64,000 nucleotides of DNA from Dasania sp. GY-MA-18 (GTDB lineage Bacteria; Pseudomonadota; Gammaproteobacteria; Pseudomonadales; Dasaniaceae), in the NCBI RefSeq assembly GCF_024734385.1, contig NZ_JANHAP010000011.1, positions 62,001 to 126,000 of the forward strand, read 5' to 3'. Positions 1-8,842 of this stretch are shown here, one piece after another (position 1 is the stretch's first letter; each line of letters starts with the position of its first letter). The notes beneath the pieces are model-generated. The model had not been told where the DNA came from. It did no database searches and saw nothing but the letters and a program-made list of their open reading frames with translations. The position numbers and the translations under genes were made by a program.

Positions 1-2
1 CC

Positions 3-275
3 AACGACTGGTGCTCGGAACACGACGGCAGCCTAAACCACGACTGCTGTGACGCACTACTGGCTGGCTACGAAAAAAACCGGCCGCTCACCGACGATGA
101 AAAAAACGTGTGGGATGATTTTTTACGCATCGCCGCGGTACGCTTTTGGGTTACGCGTTTATTAATTAAATTAAACCCCAGCGGCCATCATCGCCCCGGC
201 GGCTTAATGGAAATTAAAGATCCACAGGAGTATAAAAATATTTTGATACAGCGTATTTATCCTAGTGAGGATTAA
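3..275 (+). CDS. thrB: Homoserine kinase (type II), C-terminal part
   Basis: This is the last 90 codons of a gene that enters from the left edge, read in the frame starting at base 3. The residues WCSEHDGSL, the spacing to RPLTDDE, and the ending IKDPQEYKNILIQR resemble the C-terminus of the Pseudomonas-type ThrB, an aminoglycoside-phosphotransferase-fold kinase that phosphorylates homoserine in threonine synthesis. The kinase core and ATP site lie outside the window, so the call rests on the tail only. A 104-bp repeat array starts 16 bases after the stop. Another APH-family kinase is the main alternative. Confidence 0.72.
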   Translation, partial: NDWCSEHDGSLNHDCCDALLAGYEKNRPLTDDEKNVWDDFLRIAAVRFWVTRLLIKLNPSGHHRPGGLMEIKDPQEYKNILIQRIYPSED

Positions 276-291
276 GTAAAAACCGTTTTAA

Positions 292-683
292 GTCATTCCG
301 GGCCACGACCCGGAATCCAAACCAAACCCCGCAACCCCATGGATCCCAAATCAAGTTTGGGATGACAAGCGGCCTCGCTCAAATCTAAACCCAACGTCAT
401 TCCGGGCCACGACCCGGAATCCAAACCAGACCCTGCAAAGCCATGGATCCCAAATCAAGTTTGGGATGACGAGCGGCTTCGCTAAAATCCAAACCCAAGG
501 TCATTCCGGGCCACGACCCGGAATCCAAACCAGACCCCGCAAAGCCATGGATCCCAAATCAAGTTTGGGATGACGAGCGGCATCGCTAAAATCCAAACCC
601 AAGGTCATTCCGGGCCACGACCCGGAATCCAAACCAAACCCCGCAAACCCATGGATCCCAAATCAAGTTTGGGATCACGAGAT
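292..683. repeat. Four-copy 104-bp tandem repeat made of two hairpins
   Basis: Copies begin at 292, 396, 500 and 604, an exact 104-bp period; the last copy is cut short near the Lrp gene. Each unit has one hairpin with arms ATTCCGGG and CCCGGAAT around CCACGA, a spacer, and a second hairpin with arms ATCCCAAA and TTTGGGAT around TCAAG. The outer bases are GTCAT and ATGAC. Copies differ at a few spacer bases and in the last hairpin (GGGATCAC for GGGATGAC). There is no unique spacer, so it is not a CRISPR array. It fills the gap between thrB and the regulator. Confidence 0.93.
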
Positions 684-696
684 AGCCTGATCAAAC

Positions 697-1176
697 TTAT
701 TTTATTACCGGAATAATATGAGTGGACTTCACCTCTTCCATTACCGCATAGGTGTGGGTTTGGGCCACGCCCTCTATAGCCGCTAGTTTTTCGCCTAAAA
801 ACGTCCTATAGGTTTGCATGTTTTCGGTGCGTATTTTAATCAGGTAATCAAAGCCGCCTGCCACCATCACACACTCTACCACTTCGTCTAAGTCGCGCAT
901 GTGGCGGTTAAACTTATCCAGGTCTTCAGTGGCGGTGCGTTTAAGTGACACCTCTATATAGGCCACTAAGGCGGCATCTAATAACTCGGGGTTGAGGTGG
1001 GCTACGGTCTCTTTAATGTAACCACTTTTTTCCAAGCGCCGCACCCGCTCTAGGCAGGGCGAGGGGCTTAGGTGCACCAGCTCGGCCAGGTCGCAGTTAG
1101 CAATTTTGCCATTGCGTTGCAGGGTATCCAGTATTTTTTTGTCTATGCGATCCAGCTTTTTTTCGCTTTTAGTCAT
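697..1176 (-). CDS. Lrp/AsnC-family regulator, probable proline-responsive activator of putA
   Basis: This is a 159-residue Lrp-family DNA-binding protein. The N-terminal helix-turn-helix covers about residues 10-60, with LDRIDKKILDTLQRNGKI and LSPSPCLERVRRLEKSGYI, very close to E. coli Lrp. The RAM effector domain follows (GGFDYLIKIRT, VMEEVKSTHIIPV). I chose the ATG at 1176 because Lrp proteins begin just before the HTH; a longer frame starts at 1224. It is divergent from putA with about 200 bases between them. Since this PutA lacks its own DNA-binding domain, a PutR-like role is likely. That role is inferred from position, not from residues. Confidence 0.85.
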   Translation of the reverse strand: MTKSEKKLDRIDKKILDTLQRNGKIANCDLAELVHLSPSPCLERVRRLEKSGYIKETVAHLNPELLDAALVAYIEVSLKRTATEDLDKFNRHMRDLDEVVECVMVAGGFDYLIKIRTENMQTYRTFLGEKLAAIEGVAQTHTYAVMEEVKSTHIIPVIK

Positions 1177-1379
1177 GGTATTACCTGGCTCCACGGGGGG
1201 TGATGAGTAATAAAAATGATTCACTACTATAGCGATTATTTAGGCAATTAATATGCGGCTTATCAAGCCTGAATCCCTATTTCATATCGAAAATATAGCC
1301 TATTTCCAAAGCACCTGCTGCGTCATATTACCTACTATTCCTGCATTCAATCTTTGCCATTTTTTATAGGATCGGTTTT

Positions 1380-4300
1380 ATGCAACTGCCTCGTACGCTA
1401 GACACCACGTCCCCCCTACGCCAGACCATACGCCAGCATTACCGCGCTGACGAAGCCCAGGTATTAGAGGGCTTATTAGCCATGGCAGAAGTGGATAAGC
1501 CTACACAAGGTCGCATTGCCAACACCGCCCTAGCGCTGGCAGGTCAGGTGCGCCGCACCGCCCAAAAAGGTGGCCATATACAAAACCTGCTCAACCAGTA
1601 TTCGCTATCAACCAACGAAGGCATAGTGCTTATGTGCCTGGCCGAAGCGCTGCTGCGGGTGCCCGATAGCACCACCGCCGACCGGCTAATACGCGACAAG
1701 CTGATCAGCGGTGACTGGCAGGCGCACTTGGGCAAAAGCGACTCCTTTTTTGTTAACGCCTCGGCTTGGGGCTTATTGCTATCGGGGCGCATCGTGCGCT
1801 TTAACCCGCAACAGCAGCAACAACACATCAACAGTTTAAAAAGCACTTTGGCCAAACTAGGCGAACCCGTTATTAGATCCGCCATGCGTCAGGCCATGGG
1901 CATTATGGGCAACCAGTTTGTACTGGGGCGCAGCATAGCCGAGGCCAGTAAGCGCGCCACCAAACTAGAGGCCAAAGGTTATCGCTACTCCTACGATATG
2001 CTGGGTGAAGCAGCCCGCACCATGGCCGATGCCGATAACTATTTTAAAGCCTACCAAACCGCCATAGCGCATATAGGGGCCAACACCAAGGGTAGCGACA
2101 TTTATAAAAGCGCTGGCATCTCAGTAAAGCTCTCAGCCATACATCCCCGCTACGAGTTATTAAAAAGCGAACGGGTTATGGATGAGTTAGTTAGCCGCCT
2201 TAAAAGCCTGGCCATTATGGCCAAAGACTGCGACATAGGTTTTACCATAGATGCCGAAGAGGCCGACCGTTTAGACCTATCGCTGGATGTAATAGAGGCC
2301 GTGTTCACCGCACCCGAATTAGCAGGCTGGGAAGGCTTTGGCTTGGTGGTGCAAGCCTATCAAAAACGCGCCCTGCCTGTATTGCAGTGGGTAATAGATC
2401 TCAGCAAAAGAACCGGCAAAAAAATGATGCTGCGTTTGGTTAAAGGCGCGTATTGGGACAGCGAAATAAAAATCGCGCAAGTGGAAGGCCTGGATGGCTA
2501 CCCGGTGTTTACTCGCAAGGCCGCTACCGATGTTAGCTACCAAGCCTGCGCCGGTTTATTGCTGGATAACCGCGATGTCATCTACCCGCAGTTTGCCACC
2601 CACAACGCCTACTCGGTGGCCTATATTTTAGAGCGCGCACTACAAGGCAACAACGGCGGCTTAAGCGGGTTTGAATTTCAACGCCTGCACGGCATGGGCG
2701 ATGGCTTATACGACGATATTATTAGCCAACAGGGCATACCTGTGCGCATTTACGCCCCAGTAGGCGAACACAAAAGTCTGTTGGCCTACTTGGTGCGCCG
2801 CCTGTTAGAGAACGGCGCCAACTCCTCGTTTGTAAACAGCATCGTCGACGACGAGCTGCCCTTAAGCTCACTGGTACAAGACCCCATAGCCAAAGTGCGC
2901 AGCTGGTCGCAAATCCCCAACCCCAATATTCCACTACCCATAAACTTATATGGCGACGAGCGCAGCAACTCCCACGGCATCGATTTAAGCGACATACCAC
3001 GCCTGCAACGCTTGGCCAGCAACAGCCAAACGTGGGCGCAGCAGCATATTAAAACCGCCGCTGACTTCAACCTGGCTGATAAGACTCTAGCAGTATCAAG
3101 CAGCCCCACCGACACACGCCATTTTTTAGGTGCCGTGCCGCGCAGCTCCGCCCAGCAGCTAAGCCAAAAGTTAGACCAAGCCGCCGCCGTGTATCAACAA
3201 TGGTCCAAGCTTGCCGTAGACCAGCGCGCCGCCTGCCTGGAGCGCTTAGCCGATAAACTAGAGCAACACATGGATGAGCTTATCGCCCTGTGTACTCATG
3301 AGGCCGGCAAAATAGTCGCCGATGGCGTAGCCGAAGTGCGCGAGGCCGTAGACTTTTGCCGCTACTACGCCGTGCAGGCGCGCAAGGTTTGCGGCCCGCA
3401 CCCGCAATGGGGCGAGCACGGCCAGCTGCAGTCGCGTGGTGTGGTGTTGTGCATTAGCCCGTGGAACTTTCCGCTGGCTATCTTTTTAGGCCAGGTTACC
3501 GCCGCCCTAGCTGCGGGTAATACCGTGCTGGCCAAACCCGCCGACACTACCTGCTTAATCGCCAGCCGCGCCTTAGCGCTAATGTCAGAGTGTGGTTTCC
3601 CCGATGATGTAGTGCAGCTCATCGTCACCCCCGGCCCACAGGTAGGCGAGCTATTACTGCCCGACCCGCGCATAGCTGCTGTGATGTTTACCGGCTCTAC
3701 CGGCGTGGGCGAGTGGATAGCCCACAAGCTGGCCGAACGCAGCGGCCCGCGTATTCCGCTAATTGCCGAAACCGGCGGCCAAAACTGCATGATAGTCGAC
3801 TCCACCGCCCTACCCGAGCAAGTGGTAGACGATGTGATCGCCTCCGGTTTTCAAAGCGCAGGCCAGCGCTGCTCGGCCTTGCGGGTATTATTTTTACAAG
3901 AAGACATCGCCGACGAAATTATCGAAATGATTATCGGTGCCATGCAAGAGCTACACATAGGCGACCCGAATTATTTGCACACCGACATAGGCCCGGTAAT
4001 CGATAACAAAGCCTTATCGGCGCTGCAACAACACGCTCAATATTTAGATAGCGATGCCGTCAAAGGCCAAGCCAAATTATTGTACCAATGTAAACTTAGC
4101 GACGAATGCCAACACGGTACTTTTTTTGCGCCACGACTTTATGAAATAGATAGTATTAATGTGTTACAGCAAGAAGTGTTTGGCCCCATCGTGCATATAG
4201 TGCGCTACCCAGCTAATCAATTTGAACAAGCCCTGGCCGACATTAACAGTACAGGCTTTGGCCTCACCGCCGGTGTACACAGCCGCATACAACACACCGC

Positions 4301-5204
4301 CGAAAAAGTGGTTAATACCATTAACGCGGGCAATATTTATATTAACCGCAACACCATCGGTGCAGTAGTCGGGGTACAACCCTTTGGCGGCCACGGCTTA
4401 TCCGGCACTGGCCCCAAAGCGGGCGGACCATCTTATGTGTATAGGCTCACACAAAACACTACCGCAAGCAGCTCTGACACTGCTATTGATACCAACACGG
4501 TGTTTAGCAAACTAGCCCACCCTACAGGTATAAACGTTGCTAGTAATCCTACTGCGCATTATTTACATATTGCTGGCAAGCACATTGTTGATATTGCGCA
4601 AAGAGCTGAGCAGGTTAAAAACTTTAGCCAACTATTAATTAACGATAGCGGTTTAAAGCTAACTTCGGATTTCGCAAATCATATTAATATTATGGTAGAT
4701 CAAGCTTTAAGCTCCCAGCTAAAAGCGGCTACTCTAACTGGGCCTACTGGCGAGCTCAATCAGCTTATGCTCACACCACGAGGTAACTTGCTATGCCTAC
4801 AGATGGGCGATCATTATGTTGAACACGGCCTACGCCAACTTTGTGCGGCACTACTATGTGGCAATCGTGTAGTACAGCTTAGTGACAATGCACTTGATTA
4901 TAGCAAGCTAATAGCGCAAGCCGGTTTGCAATCGGCTTATCAACGCCTAAGCATCAATAGTGAGCGCCAATTGCAAAACTTATTATTGGCAGAGCATTGC
5001 CACGGCCTGGTATTTAGCGGCCCCATAAGCTTGCAAAAAAATATCGACCAGCTGCTATCGCAACGTTCAGGCGCTTTGCTGCCTTTTATTACTGAAAGCC
5101 ACGGCCCCGCTATGATGCATCGCTTTGTGCTGGAAAAATCCATATCTAACAACACCACCGCCTCAGGGGGCAATGCGGCCTTATTAGCTATGAGTGAACC
5201 CTAG
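1380..5204 (+). CDS. putA: Bifunctional proline dehydrogenase / L-glutamate gamma-semialdehyde dehydrogenase
   Basis: PutA oxidises proline to glutamate in two steps, with FAD and then NAD. The 1,274 residues show the proline dehydrogenase barrel (about 160-480; RYSYDMLGEAARTM, RLVKGAYWDSEIK, FQRLHGMGDGLYD). The aldehyde dehydrogenase domain follows (about 560-1020; CISPWNFPLAIFLGQ, ETGGQN, catalytic Cys in AGQRCSALRV, PFGGHGLSGTGPKAGG). The last 230 or so residues are poorly conserved and fit the C-terminal domain of type B PutA. The N-terminal ribbon-helix-helix repressor domain of E. coli PutA is absent, which fits the divergent Lrp-type gene acting as regulator. Confidence 0.97.
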   Translation: MQLPRTLDTTSPLRQTIRQHYRADEAQVLEGLLAMAEVDKPTQGRIANTALALAGQVRRTAQKGGHIQNLLNQYSLSTNEGIVLMCLAEALLRVPDSTTADRLIRDKLISGDWQAHLGKSDSFFVNASAWGLLLSGRIVRFNPQQQQQHINSLKSTLAKLGEPVIRSAMRQAMGIMGNQFVLGRSIAEASKRATKLEAKGYRYSYDMLGEAARTMADADNYFKAYQTAIAHIGANTKGSDIYKSAGISVKLSAIHPRYELLKSERVMDELVSRLKSLAIMAKDCDIGFTIDAEEADRLDLSLDVIEAVFTAPELAGWEGFGLVVQAYQKRALPVLQWVIDLSKRTGKKMMLRLVKGAYWDSEIKIAQVEGLDGYPVFTRKAATDVSYQACAGLLLDNRDVIYPQFATHNAYSVAYILERALQGNNGGLSGFEFQRLHGMGDGLYDDIISQQGIPVRIYAPVGEHKSLLAYLVRRLLENGANSSFVNSIVDDELPLSSLVQDPIAKVRSWSQIPNPNIPLPINLYGDERSNSHGIDLSDIPRLQRLASNSQTWAQQHIKTAADFNLADKTLAVSSSPTDTRHFLGAVPRSSAQQLSQKLDQAAAVYQQWSKLAVDQRAACLERLADKLEQHMDELIALCTHEAGKIVADGVAEVREAVDFCRYYAVQARKVCGPHPQWGEHGQLQSRGVVLCISPWNFPLAIFLGQVTAALAAGNTVLAKPADTTCLIASRALALMSECGFPDDVVQLIVTPGPQVGELLLPDPRIAAVMFTGSTGVGEWIAHKLAERSGPRIPLIAETGGQNCMIVDSTALPEQVVDDVIASGFQSAGQRCSALRVLFLQEDIADEIIEMIIGAMQELHIGDPNYLHTDIGPVIDNKALSALQQHAQYLDSDAVKGQAKLLYQCKLSDECQHGTFFAPRLYEIDSINVLQQEVFGPIVHIVRYPANQFEQALADINSTGFGLTAGVHSRIQHTAEKVVNTINAGNIYINRNTIGAVVGVQPFGGHGLSGTGPKAGGPSYVYRLTQNTTASSSDTAIDTNTVFSKLAHPTGINVASNPTAHYLHIAGKHIVDIAQRAEQVKNFSQLLINDSGLKLTSDFANHINIMVDQALSSQLKAATLTGPTGELNQLMLTPRGNLLCLQMGDHYVEHGLRQLCAALLCGNRVVQLSDNALDYSKLIAQAGLQSAYQRLSINSERQLQNLLLAEHCHGLVFSGPISLQKNIDQLLSQRSGALLPFITESHGPAMMHRFVLEKSISNNTTASGGNAALLAMSEP

Positions 5205-5208
5205 GCAG

Positions 5209-5234
5209 GCCACAATATTTAAGCTTGTTGTGGC
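5209..5234 (+). terminator. Possible weak terminator hairpin after putA
   Basis: Arms GCCACAA and TTGTGGC enclose a 12-base loop five bases after the putA stop. The T tract is very short, so Rho-independent termination is doubtful. Confidence 0.3.
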
Positions 5235-5276
5235 TTAAAAAACCTACTATTACTTAATACTACTTAAGTGAGAAAG

Positions 5277-5465
5277 ATGATGAAAAATACCGAACTTAGT
5301 AAACCTACTTATAGTGATAAAGCCAACCAGCAGCAAGCTCATACGGCCATAACTAACACTACAGATAAGGGGCTGGAATGTATCAGCCTAGCTGCCACTC
5401 AGCAGTTGAGTGGCAGCCAGGCTAATGAGGATGAAGATGAGTCGTTTTTAAAGGGTTATAACTAA
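5277..5465 (+). CDS. Small hypothetical protein
   Basis: This open frame of about 62 codons lies 72 bases after putA. It encodes a polar, low-complexity protein rich in Asn, Thr, Gln and Ser with an acidic end (ANEDEDESF). I see no domain, signal peptide or membrane segment. ATG codons at 5277 and 5280 follow a weak purine stretch (GAGAAAG); a GTG at 5268 is also in frame. Its end overlaps the convergent pepQ by four bases. It could be a real short gene co-transcribed with putA or a chance frame. Confidence 0.35.
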   Translation: MMKNTELSKPTYSDKANQQQAHTAITNTTDKGLECISLAATQQLSGSQANEDEDESFLKGYN

Positions 5466-6790
5466 GCCAAACTCGCCTGCTGGGTCAGGTTAGTTACTCC
5501 TTGCGCAGTCATTAAAATATTATCCTCTATACGTATGCCGCCCCAGGGTTGCATAGCGCTAACTGCAGGCCAGTTAATCAACTCTTTGCGCGCGTCCTGT
5601 TTGGCCTGTTGTAATAGCGGCTCTATAAAATATAAACCCGGTTCTACCGTAAAAATTTGATTGGCCTCTAGTTTACGGGTTAAACGTAAATAGGGATGAT
5701 CCTTAGGTGGCTCTAACACATCGCCTAATGGGCTGCTTAGCCAACCGCCTCTGTCGTGTACCTGTATACCTAAATAATGCCCTACCCCGTGGGGGAAAAA
5801 CACCTGCGTTACTTTTTGCTCTAACAGGCTCTCTACGCTGCCCTTGGCCAGTTTAAACTCCAGTAAGATTTTAGCTATGCCTAGATGGGCAGCCAAGTGT
5901 AAATCGAGGTAGCTCTGCCCCAGGCTTAGGCTATCGACTAATTTTTCGTGCAGTTTGTTCATAGCAATAATTAAGTCAGCAAAATCTGACGAGCTAAAAG
6001 CATAGCTGCGGCTGATGTCAGAGGCGTAACCACCCACGCAGGTGCCGGCATCAATTAAAAATGAACGGTGCGCCTCGGGCTTAGTGCGCTGCTTTTGCGG
6101 GTAGTGCAACACGGCAGCATGTTCATTAAGGGCAATAATACTGTTATAGGGTTGCTCGTTTTCTAATTGCTGGGTGGCCTGTAAATAGGCCATATGGATT
6201 TGGTATTCAGAGCCACCGTTATAAAACGCTTCAGCTGCGGCTTTGTGGCCTATTGCTGCCGAGTGATTGGCCAGCTGTATGCAGCCCTGCTCATATTCGC
6301 TTTTATAGGCGCGATGATAATCAATAAGGTTTAACAACTGCTCGCAATTGCTTACACAATGCGGCAGCTCTGCGATTAAGGCGTTGGGCTCGCCTATATA
6401 CACCGAGGGCTGCTGCTTGCTGTTTAATAACGGTTTTAAATCTTTAGCGTCCGCATAGGGAATCACTTCAAAGGCCTGCTGCACTACCTCATCGCGTAAG
6501 GGCGCGGGTTGGTGCCAAATATCCTCAGGGCAGTAGTGTAGTAAGCTAGGCTGAGGTTTTTGGCTATCAATAATTAACCAAGAGCCCGCGCCTTCGCTTA
6601 GGTTTAGCCAGCTGGCAAAGTACGGGTTGAGCTTAAAGGGGTAATCTGTGTCGTCTCTAAAGTGGTAATGGCTATCGCCTGCAGCAATCAATAAACGGCT
6701 ATAACCTAACTGGTTTAACCATTCACAAGTTTCAGTAAATCGCTTTTTTACATGTTTTAGATACAACTCTGTTAAAGCACTGGGTAGCAC
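5462..6790 (-). CDS. pepQ: Xaa-Pro dipeptidase (M24 family)
   Basis: PepQ cleaves dipeptides with C-terminal proline, supplying proline in the cytoplasm. The 442 residues match the family length (about 443 in E. coli). The five metal ligands of the pita-bread fold are visible: two Asp in LIDAGT and YASDISRSY, His in PHGVGHYLGIQVHD, and Glu in FTVEPGLYF and GGIRIEDNIL. The GTG start at 6790 has a GAGGTG ribosome site five bases upstream. It is convergent with putA; both feed proline catabolism, although they are not in one operon. Confidence 0.93.
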   Translation of the reverse strand: MLPSALTELYLKHVKKRFTETCEWLNQLGYSRLLIAAGDSHYHFRDDTDYPFKLNPYFASWLNLSEGAGSWLIIDSQKPQPSLLHYCPEDIWHQPAPLRDEVVQQAFEVIPYADAKDLKPLLNSKQQPSVYIGEPNALIAELPHCVSNCEQLLNLIDYHRAYKSEYEQGCIQLANHSAAIGHKAAAEAFYNGGSEYQIHMAYLQATQQLENEQPYNSIIALNEHAAVLHYPQKQRTKPEAHRSFLIDAGTCVGGYASDISRSYAFSSSDFADLIIAMNKLHEKLVDSLSLGQSYLDLHLAAHLGIAKILLEFKLAKGSVESLLEQKVTQVFFPHGVGHYLGIQVHDRGGWLSSPLGDVLEPPKDHPYLRLTRKLEANQIFTVEPGLYFIEPLLQQAKQDARKELINWPAVSAMQPWGGIRIEDNILMTAQGVTNLTQQASLA

Positions 6791-7037
6791 ATATCACCTC
6801 ATAGTCATTACTCAACAACGCAGTTTTGCGCTTACACCTACGCCTACACTTACATCTACACTTAAAGAAGCTAATCACAAATTCAGTTATAGCGCTTTGG
6901 GATTGTACGCGCTAGCGCGTTATATCTGCCACTACAGGTTATTTTTGATCGTAGTTAAGCTTAGCTAGCCCCTCCCTACTCTACCTATCCTCCCCTACCC
7001 TATGGCCAGCACTAAATACTTAGCTAGTTTTACAGGC
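6791..7037. other. Intergenic stretch with no recognised gene
   Basis: This AT-rich sequence lies upstream of pepQ and should carry its promoter. Short near-repeats of the kind CCTACxCTTACA occur at about 6836-6866. I see no open frame, RNA gene or clear operator. Confidence 0.4.
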
Positions 7038-7071
7038 AAAAAAAAACGGCCCCTAAACAGGAGCCGTTTTT
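7038..7071 (-). terminator. Rho-independent terminator of the PEP-CTERM gene
   Basis: An interrupted stem, AAAACGGC(T)CCT with AGG(G)GCCGTTTT on the minus strand, has a GTTT loop and A/T runs on both sides. It sits 22 bases past the stop of the minus-strand gene and could act in both directions. Confidence 0.8.
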
Positions 7072-7092
7072 AGCAAAAGTATAAACTAAGGT

Positions 7093-7554
7093 TTATTTCT
7101 GGCTGTGGCGAGCAACACCTAAGCCTATTAAACCCAAAGCCAATAAAACCAATGAGCCGGGCTCGGGCACATTGGTAATGGTGATATCTGCTCCACAGTT
7201 GTTATATGTGGTACATGAATGGCTGCGACCAAGCCAAGTCATAAAAGCTGTGTCAGCTGTGCCTTGCCAAGATACGGCATTGGGCTCCCAGATTTGATTA
7301 AGCAAATCTATATCGCCTATATCAAACAAATTACCCATATTGATGTTGTAAGTGCCAACCACGCTAAAAGTGCTTAGCTCATCAAAACGTAAATAACCAT
7401 CGCCATCAACATCGTTACCGCTGAGAGTACCGTGATGATTACGATTGCCGCTCCAGCCAAAGCTAAACTCTGCCTCTACCAGGCCGGCAAAAGCGCTGGG
7501 GGCAGCCGTGCTAATAAGCAATACAGTCGCGATAATTTTTAATAAATTGTTCAC
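7093..7554 (-). CDS. PEP-CTERM sorting-domain protein
   Basis: This exported protein of about 153 residues has a signal peptide (NNLLKIIATVLLISTAAPSA, cut near AFAG). Its C-terminal sorting signal has VPEPGS, a hydrophobic helix and the basic end ARHSQK. In this family an exosortase recognises PEP, and the proteins are linked to extracellular polysaccharide or flocs. The middle has no named domain; DVDGDGYLRFDE resembles a calcium-binding dockerin/EF-hand loop. I chose GTG 7554 because GAGG lies seven bases upstream and it places the signal peptide at the N-terminus. No exosortase gene is in the window. Confidence 0.88.
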   Translation of the reverse strand: MNNLLKIIATVLLISTAAPSAFAGLVEAEFSFGWSGNRNHHGTLSGNDVDGDGYLRFDELSTFSVVGTYNINMGNLFDIGDIDLLNQIWEPNAVSWQGTADTAFMTWLGRSHSCTTYNNCGADITITNVPEPGSLVLLALGLIGLGVARHSQK

Positions 7555-7592
7555 AGTTAACCTCAAAGTAATAACTAAACTAACTGTAAAAT

Positions 7593-7609
7593 AGCATTAA
7601 TCAAGCCAA
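7593..7609 (-). promoter_or_regulatory. Sigma-54-type promoter of the PEP-CTERM gene
   Basis: On the minus strand the bases are TTGGCTTGATTAATGCT, with GG and GC exactly ten bases apart as in -24/-12 promoters (consensus TTGGCACG-N4-TTGCT). The predicted start, near 7582, leaves a leader of about 28 bases. The same arrangement precedes the other PEP-CTERM gene (40716-40732). Confidence 0.62.
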
Positions 7610-7672
7610 CTATTAAAAATACTTATAAATCAATATGTTAAATGTGATTTATCTTTTAGACTGAATGCTATT

Positions 7673-7689
7673 TGTAAATATTACCGACA
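7673..7689 (-). promoter_or_regulatory. Upstream activator site shared by both PEP-CTERM genes
   Basis: The minus strand reads TGTCGGTAATATTTACA, about 100 bases before the predicted start. The element at 40782-40798 differs at one base. In other bacteria PEP-CTERM genes are controlled by PrsK/PrsR with sigma-54, so a PrsR-like activator is a reasonable guess. Confidence 0.6.
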
Positions 7690-7758
7690 TGGAAAATCGT
7701 TGTTTTAGAAGCGCTGGTTATAGCTAACAGAAAAACTTAGCGGAAAGCGTCTAAGCCA

Positions 7759-8703
7759 CTACTGCACACAGCTGATAAAGCGCCGGCCAAAATCCGCCAT
7801 AAAACGACTGTAGCCATGGGCGCCTAAAGTAATATGCCCAGCCATAGGGTCTAGCAATTGCTGCTTAAGCGCCAGGCCTTGGGTTAGGTTGCGTAATAGC
7901 GCCGGCTGGTATTGCGGCTCTTTAAAGATGCAGGCAATGCTGCCTTGTTTAAGCTGCTCGCTTAAGGCCCACAAGTGCTTGGCGCCAGGCTTTTTGTCGG
8001 GGCTAAGGCTTAACACCGCTGCATGACGCAGGCCGTAATGCTGCTCAAAGTGGCCGTAACCATCGTGCAGCACCATATAAGGTTTAGCCTTTAAGGCTTT
8101 AAACTGCTGCTGTAGCTGTGCATCCAAAGCGGCCAACCTGGCAGTAAAGCTTTGCAGATTTTGCTCAAAAGTAGGGCGCTGCGCGGGCAGTAGGGTGCTT
8201 AGACGCTGCGCTATTTGCTGGGCTATGTGCTGCGCTTGCGCGGGGCTTAGCCAGATATGCGGGTCTTGGCCGTGATGATTATGCTCGCTGTGGCTACTGT
8301 TGCGCTCATGGCCGTGCTCATCTTCATCTTGCTCTGCATCCAGTTCTGACTCATTAAGCAGCGTTAACACTCGCGCCGAGGGCAACAGCGACAAAGGCTT
8401 GGCTAAAAAGCGCTCCATACTGGGGCCTACCCAAATCACCAATTCGGCATGGGCCAAACGTTGCCTATCCGAGGGCTTAAGCTGGTAGAGGTGAGGGGAC
8501 ACGTTGGGCGCTAGCAATAGCTCCACCTCGGCGGCATCACCGGCTATATCTAAGGCAATCAACTGTAGGGGCTTAATCGAAGCCAGCAGCTTAGGCTTAA
8601 TGGCGGGCTGAGCAGCAGGGCTGGCCAGGGCAGTTGTTGCTAACAACAAAGCTAGTACAAACAACAAGGCAAGTGGCAGGGCGCTAGGACGGGCAATTAA
8701 CAC
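7759..8703 (-). CDS. znuA: Zinc ABC transporter, periplasmic zinc-binding protein
   Basis: ZnuA captures Zn2+ in the periplasm for ZnuBC. After a signal peptide (LPLALLFVLALLLATTALA) come the cluster A-I features: His in NVSPHLYQLKPSD, a His/Asp/Glu-rich loop (about residues 128-147) followed by DPHIWLSP, VLHDGYGHFEQHYGL, and LLDPMAGHI. The frame is open back to a GTG at 8778, only nine bases from the Zur box. I prefer GTG 8703, which puts the signal peptide first; neither start has a convincing ribosome site. It is divergent from zur. Confidence 0.9.
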   Translation of the reverse strand: MLIARPSALPLALLFVLALLLATTALASPAAQPAIKPKLLASIKPLQLIALDIAGDAAEVELLLAPNVSPHLYQLKPSDRQRLAHAELVIWVGPSMERFLAKPLSLLPSARVLTLLNESELDAEQDEDEHGHERNSSHSEHNHHGQDPHIWLSPAQAQHIAQQIAQRLSTLLPAQRPTFEQNLQSFTARLAALDAQLQQQFKALKAKPYMVLHDGYGHFEQHYGLRHAAVLSLSPDKKPGAKHLWALSEQLKQGSIACIFKEPQYQPALLRNLTQGLALKQQLLDPMAGHITLGAHGYSRFMADFGRRFISCVQ

Positions 8704-8786
8704 AGGGGCAGGCTCAATAAGGTCACAATAAGCAGCAATAACAAAGCAGGGCGATTTTAATACGCACAGCGCTATCACACAAAAAA

Positions 8787-8809
8787 GAAACGTTATATTA
8801 TAACATTTC
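8787..8809. promoter_or_regulatory. Zur operator between znuA and zur
   Basis: Arms GAAACGTTATA and TATAACATTTC around a central T form a 23-bp palindrome with one mismatch. It matches the known gammaproteobacterial Zur box (GAAATGTTATA-N-TATAACATTTC) and should repress both divergent transcripts when zinc is plentiful. Confidence 0.92.
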
Positions 8810-8842
8810 TTTTAGCGAGCATAGGGCACAGCCTAGCCAGCC

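Noticed and set aside
292-683. Regular repeats as a CRISPR array
   Set aside because: The 104-bp units are directly joined, have two hairpins each and carry no unique spacers; no cas genes are nearby.
3365-3805. Long antisense frame within putA
   Set aside because: It is the opposite-strand shadow of the aldehyde dehydrogenase domain, Ser/Cys/Ala-rich with no recognisable motif.
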